This document shows positions 25,765-35,129 of a stretch of 64,000 nt of DNA, piece after piece (within the stretch, counting starts at the first letter, position 1; every line of letters starts with the position of its first letter). A program made the translations under genes and the position numbers. The notes beneath the pieces are model-generated. The model saw nothing but the letters and a program-made list of their open reading frames with translations, made no database searches and had not been told where the DNA came from. Source of the stretch: Rugamonas fusca. Lineage in GTDB: Bacteria; Pseudomonadota; Gammaproteobacteria; Burkholderiales; Burkholderiaceae_D. The DNA is taken from contig NZ_JACEZS010000017.1 in assembly GCF_014042365.1 (NCBI RefSeq), positions 62,001 through 126,000 of the forward strand, in the 5' to 3' direction.

Positions 25765-26513
25765 CCCTGCGGCGCGGCCAGCGTGGTGGCCAGCGCCCGC
25801 GCGGCGCGCCAGCGGCTGGCCGGGGCCGGATGGTCGTCGCTGTCGAAATAGGGCCGGTCACTGGCGCGCATCAGCTTGCGGTAGTACTGCGCCAGCCGTT
25901 CGGGCGGCCAGCCGGCGTGGGCCGCCAGCAGCAAGCCGGCGTGGTCGGCCTCCCGCTCCTGCGCCACATTGAGCGGCGCCAGCCTGGCCATCAGGTCCCC
26001 GTCGTGATCGACGGCGTCCACCAGCGCCTCGAATGGCCGCCCGGCCCAGGCCGGCTCCAGCGCCAGCGCCCGCTCCAGTTCCCGCAAATTGTGGCGCAAG
26101 GCGGCGTGGGCAATCTCATGGGCCAACACCATGGCCAGTTCCGCATCGGACAACGCCAGCCGCGCCACGTACGCCTGGCTGACGAGGATCTTGCCGCCGG
26201 CCATGCAGTCCGCATCCTGGTCCGGGTCCGAGGTTCCATGTACTTCCCAACGCCAGGCCGCCGTGTCGGGATAGTCGCGCGCGGCCTGCGCGATCAGGCC
26301 GGCCGCCACCCGCCGCACGCGGGCGGTGAACGCCGGCACCGGATCGAGCTGGCCGGCCGCGTCAAGCGCGGCGAGGCGGTCCGCGTACACCGCGGCCGCC
26401 TGCGCCGCCACCCGCTCATCGGTGAGCGGCAGCGTCAGCGCGCCGGCCTGGCCGGCCAGCAGCGCCAGCACCAGCGCCGCGCGCCGTGCTGGCAAGGGGA
26501 AGAAAGCGTGCAT
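25755..26513 (-). CDS. M48-type metallopeptidase
   Basis: 252 aa from the ATG at 26513, with a signal peptide (FFPLPARRAALVLALLAGQA). HEIAHAALRH is the HExxH zinc motif, and EREADHAG supplies the third ligand of M48 peptidases. It is likely periplasmic, in protein quality control. Convergent with the solute-binding gene, overlapping it by 10 bases at the 3' ends. Confidence 0.85.
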   Translation of the reverse strand: MHAFFPLPARRAALVLALLAGQAGALTLPLTDERVAAQAAAVYADRLAALDAAGQLDPVPAFTARVRRVAAGLIAQAARDYPDTAAWRWEVHGTSDPDQDADCMAGGKILVSQAYVARLALSDAELAMVLAHEIAHAALRHNLRELERALALEPAWAGRPFEALVDAVDHDGDLMARLAPLNVAQEREADHAGLLLAAHAGWPPERLAQYYRKLMRASDRPYFDSDDHPAPASRWRAARALATTLAAPQGQR

Positions 26514-26652
26514 GTCTGGCGCCGGAGGGAAGGATACCCATCCATGGTAGGCCAGTCCGTGCGCTGGCTCAATAGATGAATATAAACGCAACCTTCCATT
26601 TAGGAAACAATACTGATAAAATTAAGAAATTAATAACATATGGAGCACGGCC

Positions 26653-27693
26653 ATGCGCTTGCTGCTGTCCCTGACCTCCCTGCTGCTGGCGGCCAACGCC
26701 GGCGCCGCCATGACCTACATTGGCAACCCCGACTGCCTGATCGCCAACCCGGCCCCCGTTGAAGGCGAGCAGGTGAGCTGGAGCGGCGGCTGCAAGGATG
26801 GCTATGCGGATGGCATGGGCATCCTGAACTGGTCCGTGCGCGGCCGTCCGCATGGCGGCTACGAAGGCGTGCTGGTCAAGGGCGTGCCCAATGGCCCCGG
26901 CTTCCTGCTGCTGGAAGACGAGTCCTCGCTGCAAGGCAATTTCAAGGATGGCAAGCTGGAAGGCAAGGGCGTCTACACTGGCCCGAAAGGCAGCAAGCTC
27001 AATGTGAACTTCGTGGCCGGCGTCGCGAGCGGCGTTGCCGATTACAGCACACCGCAGGGCGACAGCTACCACGGCGAGTGGCAAGGCAATTACCCGCAAG
27101 GCCAGGGCAAGATGAGCTATGGCACCGGCGGCAGTTACGAGGGCGGCTGGGCGCACGGTGAATTCAGCGGCAAGGGCGTGATCACCTATCCCAACGGCAT
27201 CCAGGTGACGCGCGAGTTCCACCCGCAGCCCAAGCCGCAACATCCGACGGAGCGGCCAACCTATGGCATCCACCAGGACCAGCCCGACCTCGGCAGCCAT
27301 ATCAAGCGTGACGCCACCTCGGGCTTCCAGGTGCCGCCAAGCCTGAGCTATGAGCAGCTCTCGCCGGAACAGCAGCAACTGGTCAAGGCGCCGTACAAAA
27401 TCCTGCTGCAAGACGATGAGCCACCCTATCCGCTCAAAGGGCCGGAAAGCATCGCCCGTGCGTTCACGGCGATGCACGCCAAGGCGCGCGTGCGGGGACA
27501 ATTCCACCTGCTGGCGCAGATCGACAGCGAGGGCAAGCCCACCAGCGTCAGCGTGCTGGAAGCCCCGGAGCCGGAACTGGGCCGCATCGCCGCCACCATC
27601 CTCATGCTCAGCAAGTTCAAGCCGGCGCGCTGCGGCGGCCAGCCATGCGCCATGCGCTACCCCTTCGACCTGGAATTCATCCTCCGCTACTGA
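26653..27693 (+). CDS. MORN-repeat protein with TonB-like C-terminal domain
   Basis: 346 aa with a signal peptide (MRLLLSLTSLLLAANAGAA). Residues about 40-190 hold several MORN-type repeats (GGYEGVLVKGVPNGPGFLL, GEWQGNYPQGQGKMSY, GSYEGGWAHGEFSGKGVI). The last 100 residues (VRGQFHLLAQIDSEGKP, then a VLEAPEPELGRIAATI helix and final strand FDLEFILRY) resemble the TonB/TolA C-terminal fold. Periplasmic or surface, function unknown. Confidence 0.75.
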   Translation: MRLLLSLTSLLLAANAGAAMTYIGNPDCLIANPAPVEGEQVSWSGGCKDGYADGMGILNWSVRGRPHGGYEGVLVKGVPNGPGFLLLEDESSLQGNFKDGKLEGKGVYTGPKGSKLNVNFVAGVASGVADYSTPQGDSYHGEWQGNYPQGQGKMSYGTGGSYEGGWAHGEFSGKGVITYPNGIQVTREFHPQPKPQHPTERPTYGIHQDQPDLGSHIKRDATSGFQVPPSLSYEQLSPEQQQLVKAPYKILLQDDEPPYPLKGPESIARAFTAMHAKARVRGQFHLLAQIDSEGKPTSVSVLEAPEPELGRIAATILMLSKFKPARCGGQPCAMRYPFDLEFILRY

Positions 27694-27928
27694 GCACCAG
27701 GCGCCGGCCCCCCAGCCGGCCCTGCCGCGACGCGCCAGCTGCTTGTCCAGGCCAGTATCATGCCCAGCCTGGCGCGGCACCGGCCTGCCATGGGCTGGCG
27801 CACGCCATGGCCTGGGCACAGGTTCCGCACCTTGACCTGCCCCGAATGCTGACCATCCAACAAAAAATAGTCGTCAAATCAAGGCCTGCGCACGCTGAGC
27901 CTGCTACCCCCCCGTGTCCCGGACAATT
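27694..27928. other. Intergenic region, no gene seen
   Basis: About 230 bp between the MORN-protein gene and the FNR-type site before ompW. No coding frame with support. Several C-rich short inverted repeats but no clear terminator. Confidence 0.4.
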
Positions 27929-27942
27929 TTGACTTAGATCAA
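27929..27942 (+). promoter_or_regulatory. FNR/Anr-type binding site upstream of ompW
   Basis: TTGACTTAGATCAA fits TTGAT-N4-ATCAA with one mismatch. It is centred about 74 bp before the ompW start. ompW is known to be oxygen-regulated through FNR in enterobacteria, so the site is plausible. Confidence 0.6.
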
Positions 27943-28009
27943 AGTTTGTGCGGCACCGCAGCAATAGACTGATTGCGTTACTTCAATGAAACAAAGAGAG
28001 GAAATACAA

Positions 28010-28621
28010 ATGCAAAAGTCTGCTGCAGCAATCATTCTGGTCTCCCTCGGCATGCTGGCCGGTAACGTGATGGCGGAAGAAAGCCCATGGCTGGTGCGTG
28101 CGCGCGCCGTGCATCTGGACCCGGCCAACAAATCGGATCCGGTCGGTGGCGTGGGTGCGTCGGATCTCATCCACGTGAGTTCCAAGACCATTCCCGAAGT
28201 GGACATCTCCTATTTCTTCACCCGCAACGTGTCGGCCGAGCTGGTGCTGACCTACCCGCAAAAGCATGACGTGAGCCTGAACGGCGCCAACATCGGTACC
28301 TTCAAGCACCTGCCGCCCACACTGCTGGCCCAGTACCACTTCCTGCCCGACGCGCAGCTGAACCCGTACGTGGGCGCCGGTATCAACTACACCAACATCA
28401 CCAAGGTGGAGCTGCTGAACGGCGCCGGTGGTCTCGAGCACAAGAGCTTCGGCCTGGCCCTGCAAGCTGGCGTGGACTACAAGATCGACAGGAACTGGTC
28501 GCTCAACTTTGACGTGAAGAAAGTGCAGATCCGCAGCGACGTGTTCGTCAGCGGCGCCAAGGTCAGCAACGTGCAGATCGACCCATGGCTGGTGGGCGTG
28601 GGCGTGGGCTACCGCTTCTAA
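28010..28621 (+). CDS. ompW: OmpW-family outer-membrane protein
   Basis: 203 aa from the ATG at 28010, preceded by GAGAGGAAA. Signal peptide MQKSAAAIILVSLGMLAGNVMA. The body has the alternating strands of an eight-stranded barrel; PTLLAQYHFLPDAQLNPYVGAGINYT and the end VGVGVGYRF (terminal Phe) are typical. It forms a small hydrophobic channel in the outer membrane. Likely controlled by the FNR-type box upstream. Confidence 0.9.
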   Translation: MQKSAAAIILVSLGMLAGNVMAEESPWLVRARAVHLDPANKSDPVGGVGASDLIHVSSKTIPEVDISYFFTRNVSAELVLTYPQKHDVSLNGANIGTFKHLPPTLLAQYHFLPDAQLNPYVGAGINYTNITKVELLNGAGGLEHKSFGLALQAGVDYKIDRNWSLNFDVKKVQIRSDVFVSGAKVSNVQIDPWLVGVGVGYRF

Positions 28622-28673
28622 GTCATCCGCTACTCCGTCCGTTCGCGCGGCGCCCGCCGCGTGAACTGCCGCC

Positions 28674-28707
28674 GTCGCGCCCCGGCCACAAGCTGGCCGG
28701 GCGCGAC
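28674..28707 (+). terminator. GC-rich hairpin after ompW
   Basis: GTCGCGCCCCGGCCA and TGGCCGGGCGCGAC form a near-perfect stem of about 14 bp with a five-base loop. A short T-containing stretch (CTTTCTT) follows. Confidence 0.7.
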
Positions 28708-28817
28708 GCGCTTTCTTCCCGCCGCCCCGCTCCCTCCCTGCCGCACCACAGGCGCCATCCGCATGGCCGCGCTGCCGCTATAATGGACGCACCATTTTTT
28801 TGCTGACGACACCCGCC

Positions 28818-29348
28818 ATGCGCAAGATCCTGCTCGCCACCCTGCCCCTGTTGCTGACGGCCTGCGTCGACGACTCGGCCTCGTATTACGTGGGCGGCAG
28901 CGGCAGCAGCCACGCGCTGACCGTGAAGCGCGAGCAGGAACACCTGTGGAAGCGCGACGCGGCCGTGTCGCTGATCCTGTCGCGCTGGCCGGACTGCCAG
29001 CGCCGCATCAGCCTGGGCAGCATGCCGGCCAAGGACGTGGAAATCGAACTGTTCGGCCTGGGCGAACAGACCTGGATCCTGCGCGACGGCAACCAGCTGT
29101 GGCAGGTGGAGACGCAAACCTGCACCGAGCTGGCGGCACCGAAGGCCGAAGCGGGCGACTTGCTGGGGGTATTCCGGGTCGAGGGCGGCAAGCTGGTGTT
29201 CGTGCCGGCTGTGCTCTCGCCGGCCGGGGCGCCCGGCGCGGCGGAGACGCCCGGCGCCCCGGCCGATGGCCCGGCCGATGAAGGCCAGGCGGCCGACGCG
29301 GCGCCGGCCGGCGGCGGCGCCCCGGCGTCAGGCAAGGCCGCGCAATAA
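28818..29348 (+). CDS. Hypothetical lipoprotein
   Basis: 176 aa from the ATG at 28818. MRKILLATLPLLLTAC is a lipoprotein signal with the lipobox cysteine. The middle (VSLILSRWPDCQRRISLG, EIELFGLGEQTWILRDG) is folded; the last 50 residues are Ala/Gly/Pro-rich and unstructured. No family name recognised. Confidence 0.75.
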   Translation: MRKILLATLPLLLTACVDDSASYYVGGSGSSHALTVKREQEHLWKRDAAVSLILSRWPDCQRRISLGSMPAKDVEIELFGLGEQTWILRDGNQLWQVETQTCTELAAPKAEAGDLLGVFRVEGGKLVFVPAVLSPAGAPGAAETPGAPADGPADEGQAADAAPAGGGAPASGKAAQ

Positions 29349-29367
29349 CGCCGCACACGAAAAAAAG

Positions 29368-29401
29368 GGGGACGTCGCACATGTGACTGTGCTGCGTCCC
29401 C
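29368..29401 (-). terminator. Rho-independent terminator of the chemotaxis receptor gene
   Basis: GGGGACG pairs with CGTCCCC, with inner GCACA/TGTGC pairing. On the minus strand it is followed by T6, downstream of the receptor gene. It also sits between two convergent genes. Confidence 0.7.
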
Positions 29402-29436
29402 ATGTGCCGGGGGCCGTTGCCGTGCAGGGCGTTCGG

Positions 29437-31074
29437 CTAGCGCGTCAGCGCCACCCGGCGCGCCGGCCTGGCCACGCGGGCCGGCGCTGGCGCGGCGGCC
29501 ACGGCGGCCGGACGGACCGCCTCCCCGCTCAGGCGGAAGCGCGCCACCATGTCGGCCAGGTGGGCCGCCTGTTCCTGCATGCTGCCGGCGGCGGCGGCGG
29601 CCTGTTCCACCAGGGCCGCGTTCTGCTGCGTCACGCTGTCCATTTCCGTGATCGCCATGTTGACATGGCCGATGCCCGTGCTCTGCTCGGTCGAGGCGGC
29701 CGTGATGTCGCGCATGATGGCCGTCACGCGCGACACGCTGACCACCACCTGGTCCATCGTGGTGCCGGCCTGGGCCACCAGGGCACTGCCGGCGTTGATG
29801 CTGTCGACCGAGTCATTGATCAGGGTCTTGATTTCCTTGGCCGCCGCCGCGCTGCGCTGGGCCAGGTTGCGCACTTCCGACGCCACCACGGCGAAGCCCC
29901 GGCCCTGCTCGCCGGCGCGGGCCGCTTCCACGGCCGCGTTCAGGGCCAGGATGTTGGTCTGGAACGCGATGCCGTCGATCACGCTGATGATGTCGACGAT
30001 GCGGGTGGCCGAGGCATTGATGGTCTCCATGGTCTGCACCACTTGCGACACCACGCGCCCGCCCTGCTCGGCCACTTGCGAGGCCGATTCCACCAGCTCA
30101 TTGGCTTGCACGGCGTTGCTGGCGTTCTGGTTCACGGTGGAGGTCAATTCCTCCATCGAAGCGGCCGTCTGCTCCAGCGCGCTGGCCTGCGATTCCGTGC
30201 GGGCCGACAAGTCCAGATTGCCGCTGGCGATTTCGGCCGACGCGGTGGCGATCATCTCGGCGCTGTGGCGGATCTCGCCGATGGTGTCGGCCAGCTGGTC
30301 GCGCATGGCCTTCATGCCGTACAGGATGCTGCCGCGGTCGCTTTCATGGGTGTCCACGTCGGTGCTCAGGTCGCCGCCGGCGATGCGGGCCGCCACCTGG
30401 CCCGCGTACTCGGGGTCGCCGCCGATGGTGTGGCGCAGGCTGCGGTTGACCACGCTGACGATCAGCGCCAGCACGGCGCACACGCCCAGCAGCACGGCGC
30501 CCGAGGTGAGCAGGGAATTGCGGAACGCGTTGTCGATGTCGTCCACGTACACGCCCGTCAGCAGGTGCCAGTCCCAGGGCCCGTAACGGCCCACGCGGCT
30601 CAGCTTGGGCACCGGGTCGGCCGAACCGGGACGGGGCCAGTAGTAGCGCACGAAGCCGCCACTGTCGCTGCTGTTGCCGGCGGCGATGATGTCGCGGTAG
30701 ACATAGTTGCCCTTGGGGTCTTGCAGGCTGCTCATGTCCTTGCCTTCCATTTCCGGCTTGATCGGATGCATGATCACGACGGCATTGGAATTGTTGATCG
30801 ACAGGTAGCCGTCGCTGCCGTAGCGCATGCTGCGGATCACGGCCTTGGCCCGGGTTTGCGCTTCCTCCCTGGTCAGCGTGCCGGCCGCCACCTGGGCGTC
30901 GAACCCCTTGACGACGCTGAGCGCGTTATCGACGAGGTTGCGCAAGTCATTGCTGCGTTCCTCGATACGCACATCGCGCGCGTGAAACGCGTCGACGATG
31001 AAGATCGCCATGATGCACAGCAGGCTGCAAATGAGGGGCACCCACAGTTTTTGTTGGAAGGTCAGGCGATTCAC
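29437..31074 (-). CDS. Methyl-accepting chemotaxis protein with Cache sensor
   Basis: 545 aa. Transmembrane helices at about 10-30 (LICSLLCIMAIFIVDAF) and 190-212 (AVLLGVCAVLALIVSVV) frame a periplasmic single-Cache domain (RYGSDGYLSINNSNAVVIMH, WDWHLLTGVYVDDID). HAMP follows, then the signalling coiled coil whose tip reads GRGFAVVASEVRNLAQRS. It relays ligand binding to CheA. No NWETF-type methyltransferase docking tail. Ribosome site AGGAG lies before the start. Confidence 0.95.
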   Translation of the reverse strand: MNRLTFQQKLWVPLICSLLCIMAIFIVDAFHARDVRIEERSNDLRNLVDNALSVVKGFDAQVAAGTLTREEAQTRAKAVIRSMRYGSDGYLSINNSNAVVIMHPIKPEMEGKDMSSLQDPKGNYVYRDIIAAGNSSDSGGFVRYYWPRPGSADPVPKLSRVGRYGPWDWHLLTGVYVDDIDNAFRNSLLTSGAVLLGVCAVLALIVSVVNRSLRHTIGGDPEYAGQVAARIAGGDLSTDVDTHESDRGSILYGMKAMRDQLADTIGEIRHSAEMIATASAEIASGNLDLSARTESQASALEQTAASMEELTSTVNQNASNAVQANELVESASQVAEQGGRVVSQVVQTMETINASATRIVDIISVIDGIAFQTNILALNAAVEAARAGEQGRGFAVVASEVRNLAQRSAAAAKEIKTLINDSVDSINAGSALVAQAGTTMDQVVVSVSRVTAIMRDITAASTEQSTGIGHVNMAITEMDSVTQQNAALVEQAAAAAGSMQEQAAHLADMVARFRLSGEAVRPAAVAAAPAPARVARPARRVALTR

Positions 31075-31240
31075 GGCAAGCTCCTATGTTAACAAGGAGA
31101 AAGAATACGCCGAATTGGCGCGATCAGCTATAAGCTGTGTAACTAGCTGTCATTCATGTTGTTTATTTGCAGTGTAGAATTTGACAACGGGAGTGATATC
31201 TGGACACGCCCGTTATTGCCATTGCAACATCAAGCGCGCA

Positions 31241-32266
31241 TCAGGCGCGCCGTTCGCTGTCGAGCAAGGCCACGGCGTGCGCGTTGTAGCGCGCGCCGGC
31301 GGCCGCGCCGGCCGGCACCACCTGCTCCAGCCGCGCCAGGTCGGCCGCCGACAGGTGCACGCCGGCCGCGCCCAGCGCCTCGGCCAGCCGCTGCCGGCTG
31401 CGCGCGCCCACCAGCGGCACGATGTCGGCCCCCAGCGCCGCCCCTTGTGCGGCCACCCAGGCGATGGCCACCTGGGCCACGGACACGCCCAGTTCCCCGG
31501 CGATGGCGCGCACCCGCTCCACCAGCGCCAGGTTGTGGCGCAGGTTCTCGCCCTGGAAGCGGGGGCTGTGCTGGCCGCGGAAATCGTTCTCGCCGGCGCG
31601 CCGGGCCGTCCAGTGGCCGCTGATCAGGCCGCGCGACAGCACGCCGTAGGCCGTGATGCCGATGCCCAGTGCGCGGCAGGTCTGCACGATGCCCTCTTCG
31701 ATGCCGCGCGAGATCATCGAATACTCGATCTGCAGGTCGCTGATGGGATGCACGGCATGGGCCCGGCGCAGCGTCTCCGGTCCCACCTCGGACAGGCCGA
31801 TGTGGCGGATCAGGCCAGCCTTGACCAGCTCGGCCATGGCGCCCACCGTGTCCTCGATCGGCACGGCCGGGTCCAGCCGGGCCGGGCGGTAGATGTCGAT
31901 GTAGTCCACCCCGAGGCGCTGCAGCGAGTAGGCCAGGAAGTTCTTCAGCGCCGCGGGCCGGTTGTCCACGCCGCTCCAGCCGCCGCGCGGGTCGCGCAGC
32001 GCGCCGAACTTGACGCTGATGACGGCCTGCTCGCGGCGGCGGCCCGCCAGCGCCTCGCGCAGCAGCAGTTCGTTGTGGCCCATGCCGTAGAAATCGCCCG
32101 TGTCGAGCAGGGTCACGCCGACCTCCAGCGCGGCGTGGATGGTGGCCAGGCTTTCGGCGCGGTCGGCCGGGCCATACAGGTCCGACATGCCCATCAGGCC
32201 CAGGCCCAGTTGCGACACTTGCGGTCCGGTGCTGCCAAGCTGACGTGTTTGCTGATGTGCTTGCAT
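31241..32266 (-). CDS. Aldo/keto reductase
   Basis: 341 aa from the ATG at 32266. TIM-barrel AKR with LLDTGDFYGMGHNE (catalytic Asp and Tyr), SVKFGALRD (Lys) and VPLVGARSRQRLAEAL (NADPH site). The position usually holding catalytic His (YxQHRVD) reads YRPARLD here, so the tetrad is altered, as in some AKR subgroups. Divergent from a LysR gene 126 bp away that probably controls it. Confidence 0.9.
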   Translation of the reverse strand: MQAHQQTRQLGSTGPQVSQLGLGLMGMSDLYGPADRAESLATIHAALEVGVTLLDTGDFYGMGHNELLLREALAGRRREQAVISVKFGALRDPRGGWSGVDNRPAALKNFLAYSLQRLGVDYIDIYRPARLDPAVPIEDTVGAMAELVKAGLIRHIGLSEVGPETLRRAHAVHPISDLQIEYSMISRGIEEGIVQTCRALGIGITAYGVLSRGLISGHWTARRAGENDFRGQHSPRFQGENLRHNLALVERVRAIAGELGVSVAQVAIAWVAAQGAALGADIVPLVGARSRQRLAEALGAAGVHLSAADLARLEQVVPAGAAAGARYNAHAVALLDSERRA

Positions 32267-32392
32267 GTGATTCTCCAGTGTGATGTCAGGCGCCTGGCCC
32301 GGTCGGGGGCGCGATGGAGCCATTATGCTATTATCGACTTTGGCAATAAATGCTCTGAATACTATTACTTTATTCGAGAAAATATAACAATC

Positions 32393-33298
32393 ATGGACCA
32401 GCTGAAAGCCATGCACATCTTCAAGGCCGTGGCCGACAGCAAGAGCTTCACGCTGGCGGCCCAGCAGCTGGACTTGCCCCGGCCCACCGTCACCAACGCC
32501 GTGCAAGCGATCGAACAGCAGCTGGGGGTGCGCCTGCTGCAACGCACCACGCGCAAGGTCAGCCTGACGGTGGAAGGGGCGCTGTACCTGGACCGTTGCA
32601 GCGCCCTGCTCAACGACCTGGACGACCTGAACGGCCTGTTCCTGGGCGACGGCCGCCAGCCGGCCGGCAGCCTGCGGGTGGACTTGCCCGAGCGGCTCGC
32701 GCACCAGGTGGTGATCCCGGCCCTGCCCGATTTTTTCCAGCGCTATCCGGAGATCCAGGTCAAGCTCGGTTCGCGCGACCGCTACGCCGACCTGGTGGGC
32801 GAAGGCATCGATTGCGCCGTGCGGGCCGGCGTGCTGCGCGACTCCACGCTGGTGGCGCGCAAGGTGACGGACATGGAACAGATCAACGTGGGGGCGCCCG
32901 CCTATCTTGCGCGCCACGGCCGGCCGCGCACGCTGGCCGATTTGCGCCAGCACTGGGCCGTGAACTTCTTCTCCAGCCAGACCGGGCGCGACCTGGACTG
33001 GGAATACCTGGACGCCGACGGCACCCGGCATACGCTCGCCATGCGCAGCCAGGTGTCGGTCAGCGGCACGGAAGCCTACCTGGAAAGCTGCTTGGCCGGC
33101 CTGGGCCTGATCCAGTCGCCGCGGCTGGGCATGCTCGACTTGCTGGCGGCCGGCGCGCTGGAGGAAGTGCTGCCCGCCTTCCGCCCGGCGCCGCTGCCGC
33201 TGCACATCGTGTACGCCCACAACCGCCACCTGTCGCCGCGGGTGCGGGTGTTCGTCGATTGGCTGGCCGATGTGCTATTGCAGCATTCTGTTTGTTAA
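32393..33298 (+). CDS. LysR-family transcriptional regulator
   Basis: 301 aa starting MDQLKAMHIFKAVADSKSF. Winged HTH (LAAQQLDLPRPTVTNAVQAIE) and effector-binding domain of the CrgA/DsdC-like subgroup (SLRVDLPERLAHQVVIPALP). It is divergent to the aldo/keto reductase gene. The 126-bp spacer is AT-rich and should contain both promoters. Confidence 0.9.
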   Translation: MDQLKAMHIFKAVADSKSFTLAAQQLDLPRPTVTNAVQAIEQQLGVRLLQRTTRKVSLTVEGALYLDRCSALLNDLDDLNGLFLGDGRQPAGSLRVDLPERLAHQVVIPALPDFFQRYPEIQVKLGSRDRYADLVGEGIDCAVRAGVLRDSTLVARKVTDMEQINVGAPAYLARHGRPRTLADLRQHWAVNFFSSQTGRDLDWEYLDADGTRHTLAMRSQVSVSGTEAYLESCLAGLGLIQSPRLGMLDLLAAGALEEVLPAFRPAPLPLHIVYAHNRHLSPRVRVFVDWLADVLLQHSVC

Positions 33299-33332
33299 AA
33301 TAGGCCAATCTTTCCGCCAACCTCTACCCCCA

Positions 33333-35006
33333 ATGAGATTCCACCCCACCGCGGCGCTGCTGGCGCTGTGCGCGTGCGCCGCCGCTGGCGCCGCCGCGCC
33401 GCTCAAAGTCGACACCGACGCCATGCTGTCCCAGATCACCACGCTCGCCTCGGACGAATTCGAAGGCCGGGCGCCGGGCAGCCATGGCGAGACGCTCACC
33501 GTCGACTACCTGCAACAACAACTGAAGAAACTGGGCCTGGAGCCGGGCAACCCGGACGGCACCTACCTGCAGGCGGTGCCCATGGCGGGCATCTCCACCC
33601 ATCCCACGCTGAGCTACCGGGCCGGCGCCGGTGCGCCTGTCAAGCTGGCCTATCCGGACCAGTTCGTGGCCTGGAGCGCGCGTACCGACAAGCAAGTCAA
33701 TGTGGCCGATTCGGAGCTGGTGTTCGTCGGCTACGGCATCACGGCGCCCCAGTACCAGTGGGACGACTACAAGGGCGTGGACTTGCACGGCAAGACCGTG
33801 GTGGTGCTGATCAACGACCCGCCGCTGCCCGACCCCAAGCATCCGAAGCAGCTCGACGCCAGCCAGTTCGGCGGCAAGGCCCTCACCTGGTACGGGCGCT
33901 GGAACTACAAGTTCGAAATGGCCGCCAGGCTGGGCGCGGCCGCCGTGCTGATCGTGCACGACACCAGGCCGGCCGGCTATCCCTACGACGTGGCACGCAG
34001 CAGCCTGGCGCGCGAAGTGTTCACCATCAAGACCAAGGGCCCCCATCCCGCGTTCCCGCCGCTGGCCGGCTGGCTGCCGCTGGAGCAGGCGCGCGCCATG
34101 TTCAAGGCTGGCGGCCAGGACTTCGACCAGCTCCAGCATGGCGCCCTGTCGCGCGACTTCAAACCCGTACCGCTGGGCGTGAAAGTGACGCTGAATGCGC
34201 AGAACACGTGGCGCGAGGTGGTGTCGAACAATGTGGTGGCGAAAATCACGGGCGCCGATCCCGCGCTCAGGAATGAAGTCGTGCTCTACAGCGCGCACTG
34301 GGACCATTTCGGCATCGACGACACGCTGCCGGGCCCGCGCACGCAGCAGATCTTCCACGGCGCGCGCGACAACGCCTCGGGCGTGGCCGCCCTGCTGGCC
34401 GTGGCCAAGGCCTACAAGGCGCTGCCGGTGGCGCCCAAGCGCAGCATCGTATTCCTGTTCACCACGGGCGAGGAACGCGGGCTGCTGGGCGCGCAATACT
34501 ACGCGCGCAACCCGCTGTATCCGCTCAACAAGACGCTGCTCGACCTGAACGTGGAAGGCCTGAACCTGTGGGGCCGCACGCGCGACGTGGAACTGGTGGG
34601 CATGGGCCGCAGCGATGCGGAAGACATCGTGGTCAGCGCAGCCAGGAAGCAGGGCCGCACCGTGCATGGCGAGATCAACCCCGAGCTGGGCATGTACTTC
34701 CGCAACGACCAGCTGGAATTCGCGCGCGCCGGCGTGCCCGCGCTGTTGCTGCGCGGCGGCGCGCAATACACGGGAACGGGCGCGGCGGGTGCGCTGGCCA
34801 GGCGCCAGGGCTACACGGCCAACCAATACCACACCGTGCACGACGTGGTGGAGCCGGACTGGGACCTGCGCGGCGCGGCGCAGGATATCGCCCTGCTGTA
34901 CGAGGTGGGCTACCAGGTGGCGCAAGGCAGCGCGTTCCCGCAATGGAAGCCGAACGCCGAATTCAAGGCCGCGCGCGAGCAATCGCTGGCGGCGCGGCCC
35001 AAATAA
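33333..35006 (+). CDS. M28-family zinc aminopeptidase with PA domain
   Basis: 557 aa from the ATG at 33333, signal peptide MRFHPTAALLALCACAAAGAA. Zinc ligands and catalytic residues appear in order: YSAHWDHFG, ARDNASGVAAL, TTGEERGLLG, DLNVEGLN and YHTVHDVVEP. An inserted PA domain lies around residues 130-300. It should release N-terminal amino acids from peptides in the periplasm or outside. It ends 12 bases before a large inverted repeat. Confidence 0.9.
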   Translation: MRFHPTAALLALCACAAAGAAAPLKVDTDAMLSQITTLASDEFEGRAPGSHGETLTVDYLQQQLKKLGLEPGNPDGTYLQAVPMAGISTHPTLSYRAGAGAPVKLAYPDQFVAWSARTDKQVNVADSELVFVGYGITAPQYQWDDYKGVDLHGKTVVVLINDPPLPDPKHPKQLDASQFGGKALTWYGRWNYKFEMAARLGAAAVLIVHDTRPAGYPYDVARSSLAREVFTIKTKGPHPAFPPLAGWLPLEQARAMFKAGGQDFDQLQHGALSRDFKPVPLGVKVTLNAQNTWREVVSNNVVAKITGADPALRNEVVLYSAHWDHFGIDDTLPGPRTQQIFHGARDNASGVAALLAVAKAYKALPVAPKRSIVFLFTTGEERGLLGAQYYARNPLYPLNKTLLDLNVEGLNLWGRTRDVELVGMGRSDAEDIVVSAARKQGRTVHGEINPELGMYFRNDQLEFARAGVPALLLRGGAQYTGTGAAGALARRQGYTANQYHTVHDVVEPDWDLRGAAQDIALLYEVGYQVAQGSAFPQWKPNAEFKAAREQSLAARPK

Positions 35007-35018
35007 AGCTGGACAGGA

Positions 35019-35106
35019 AAATTCCGGGAGGCAAAATCGGGGACGGCCCCCTATTTTCCCGTAGAGGAAAATAGGGGTCCGTCCCCGATTTTGCCTCCCG
35101 GAATTT
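35019..35106. repeat. 41-bp near-perfect inverted repeat (long hairpin)
   Basis: Arms 35019-35059 and 35066-35106 match at 40 of 41 positions around a six-base loop. It lies between convergent genes and can terminate both transcripts. The arms contain GGGGACGG/CCGTCCCC blocks reminiscent of REP-type palindromes spread by RAYT transposases; no transposase is adjacent. Confidence 0.85.
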
Positions 35107-35129
35107 ATCGCCCCGGTGGATTAGGCCAC

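Noticed and set aside
31156..31623. Arg/Pro-rich 155-codon frame opposite the aldo/keto reductase
   Set aside because: Composition typical of an antisense shadow in high-GC DNA.
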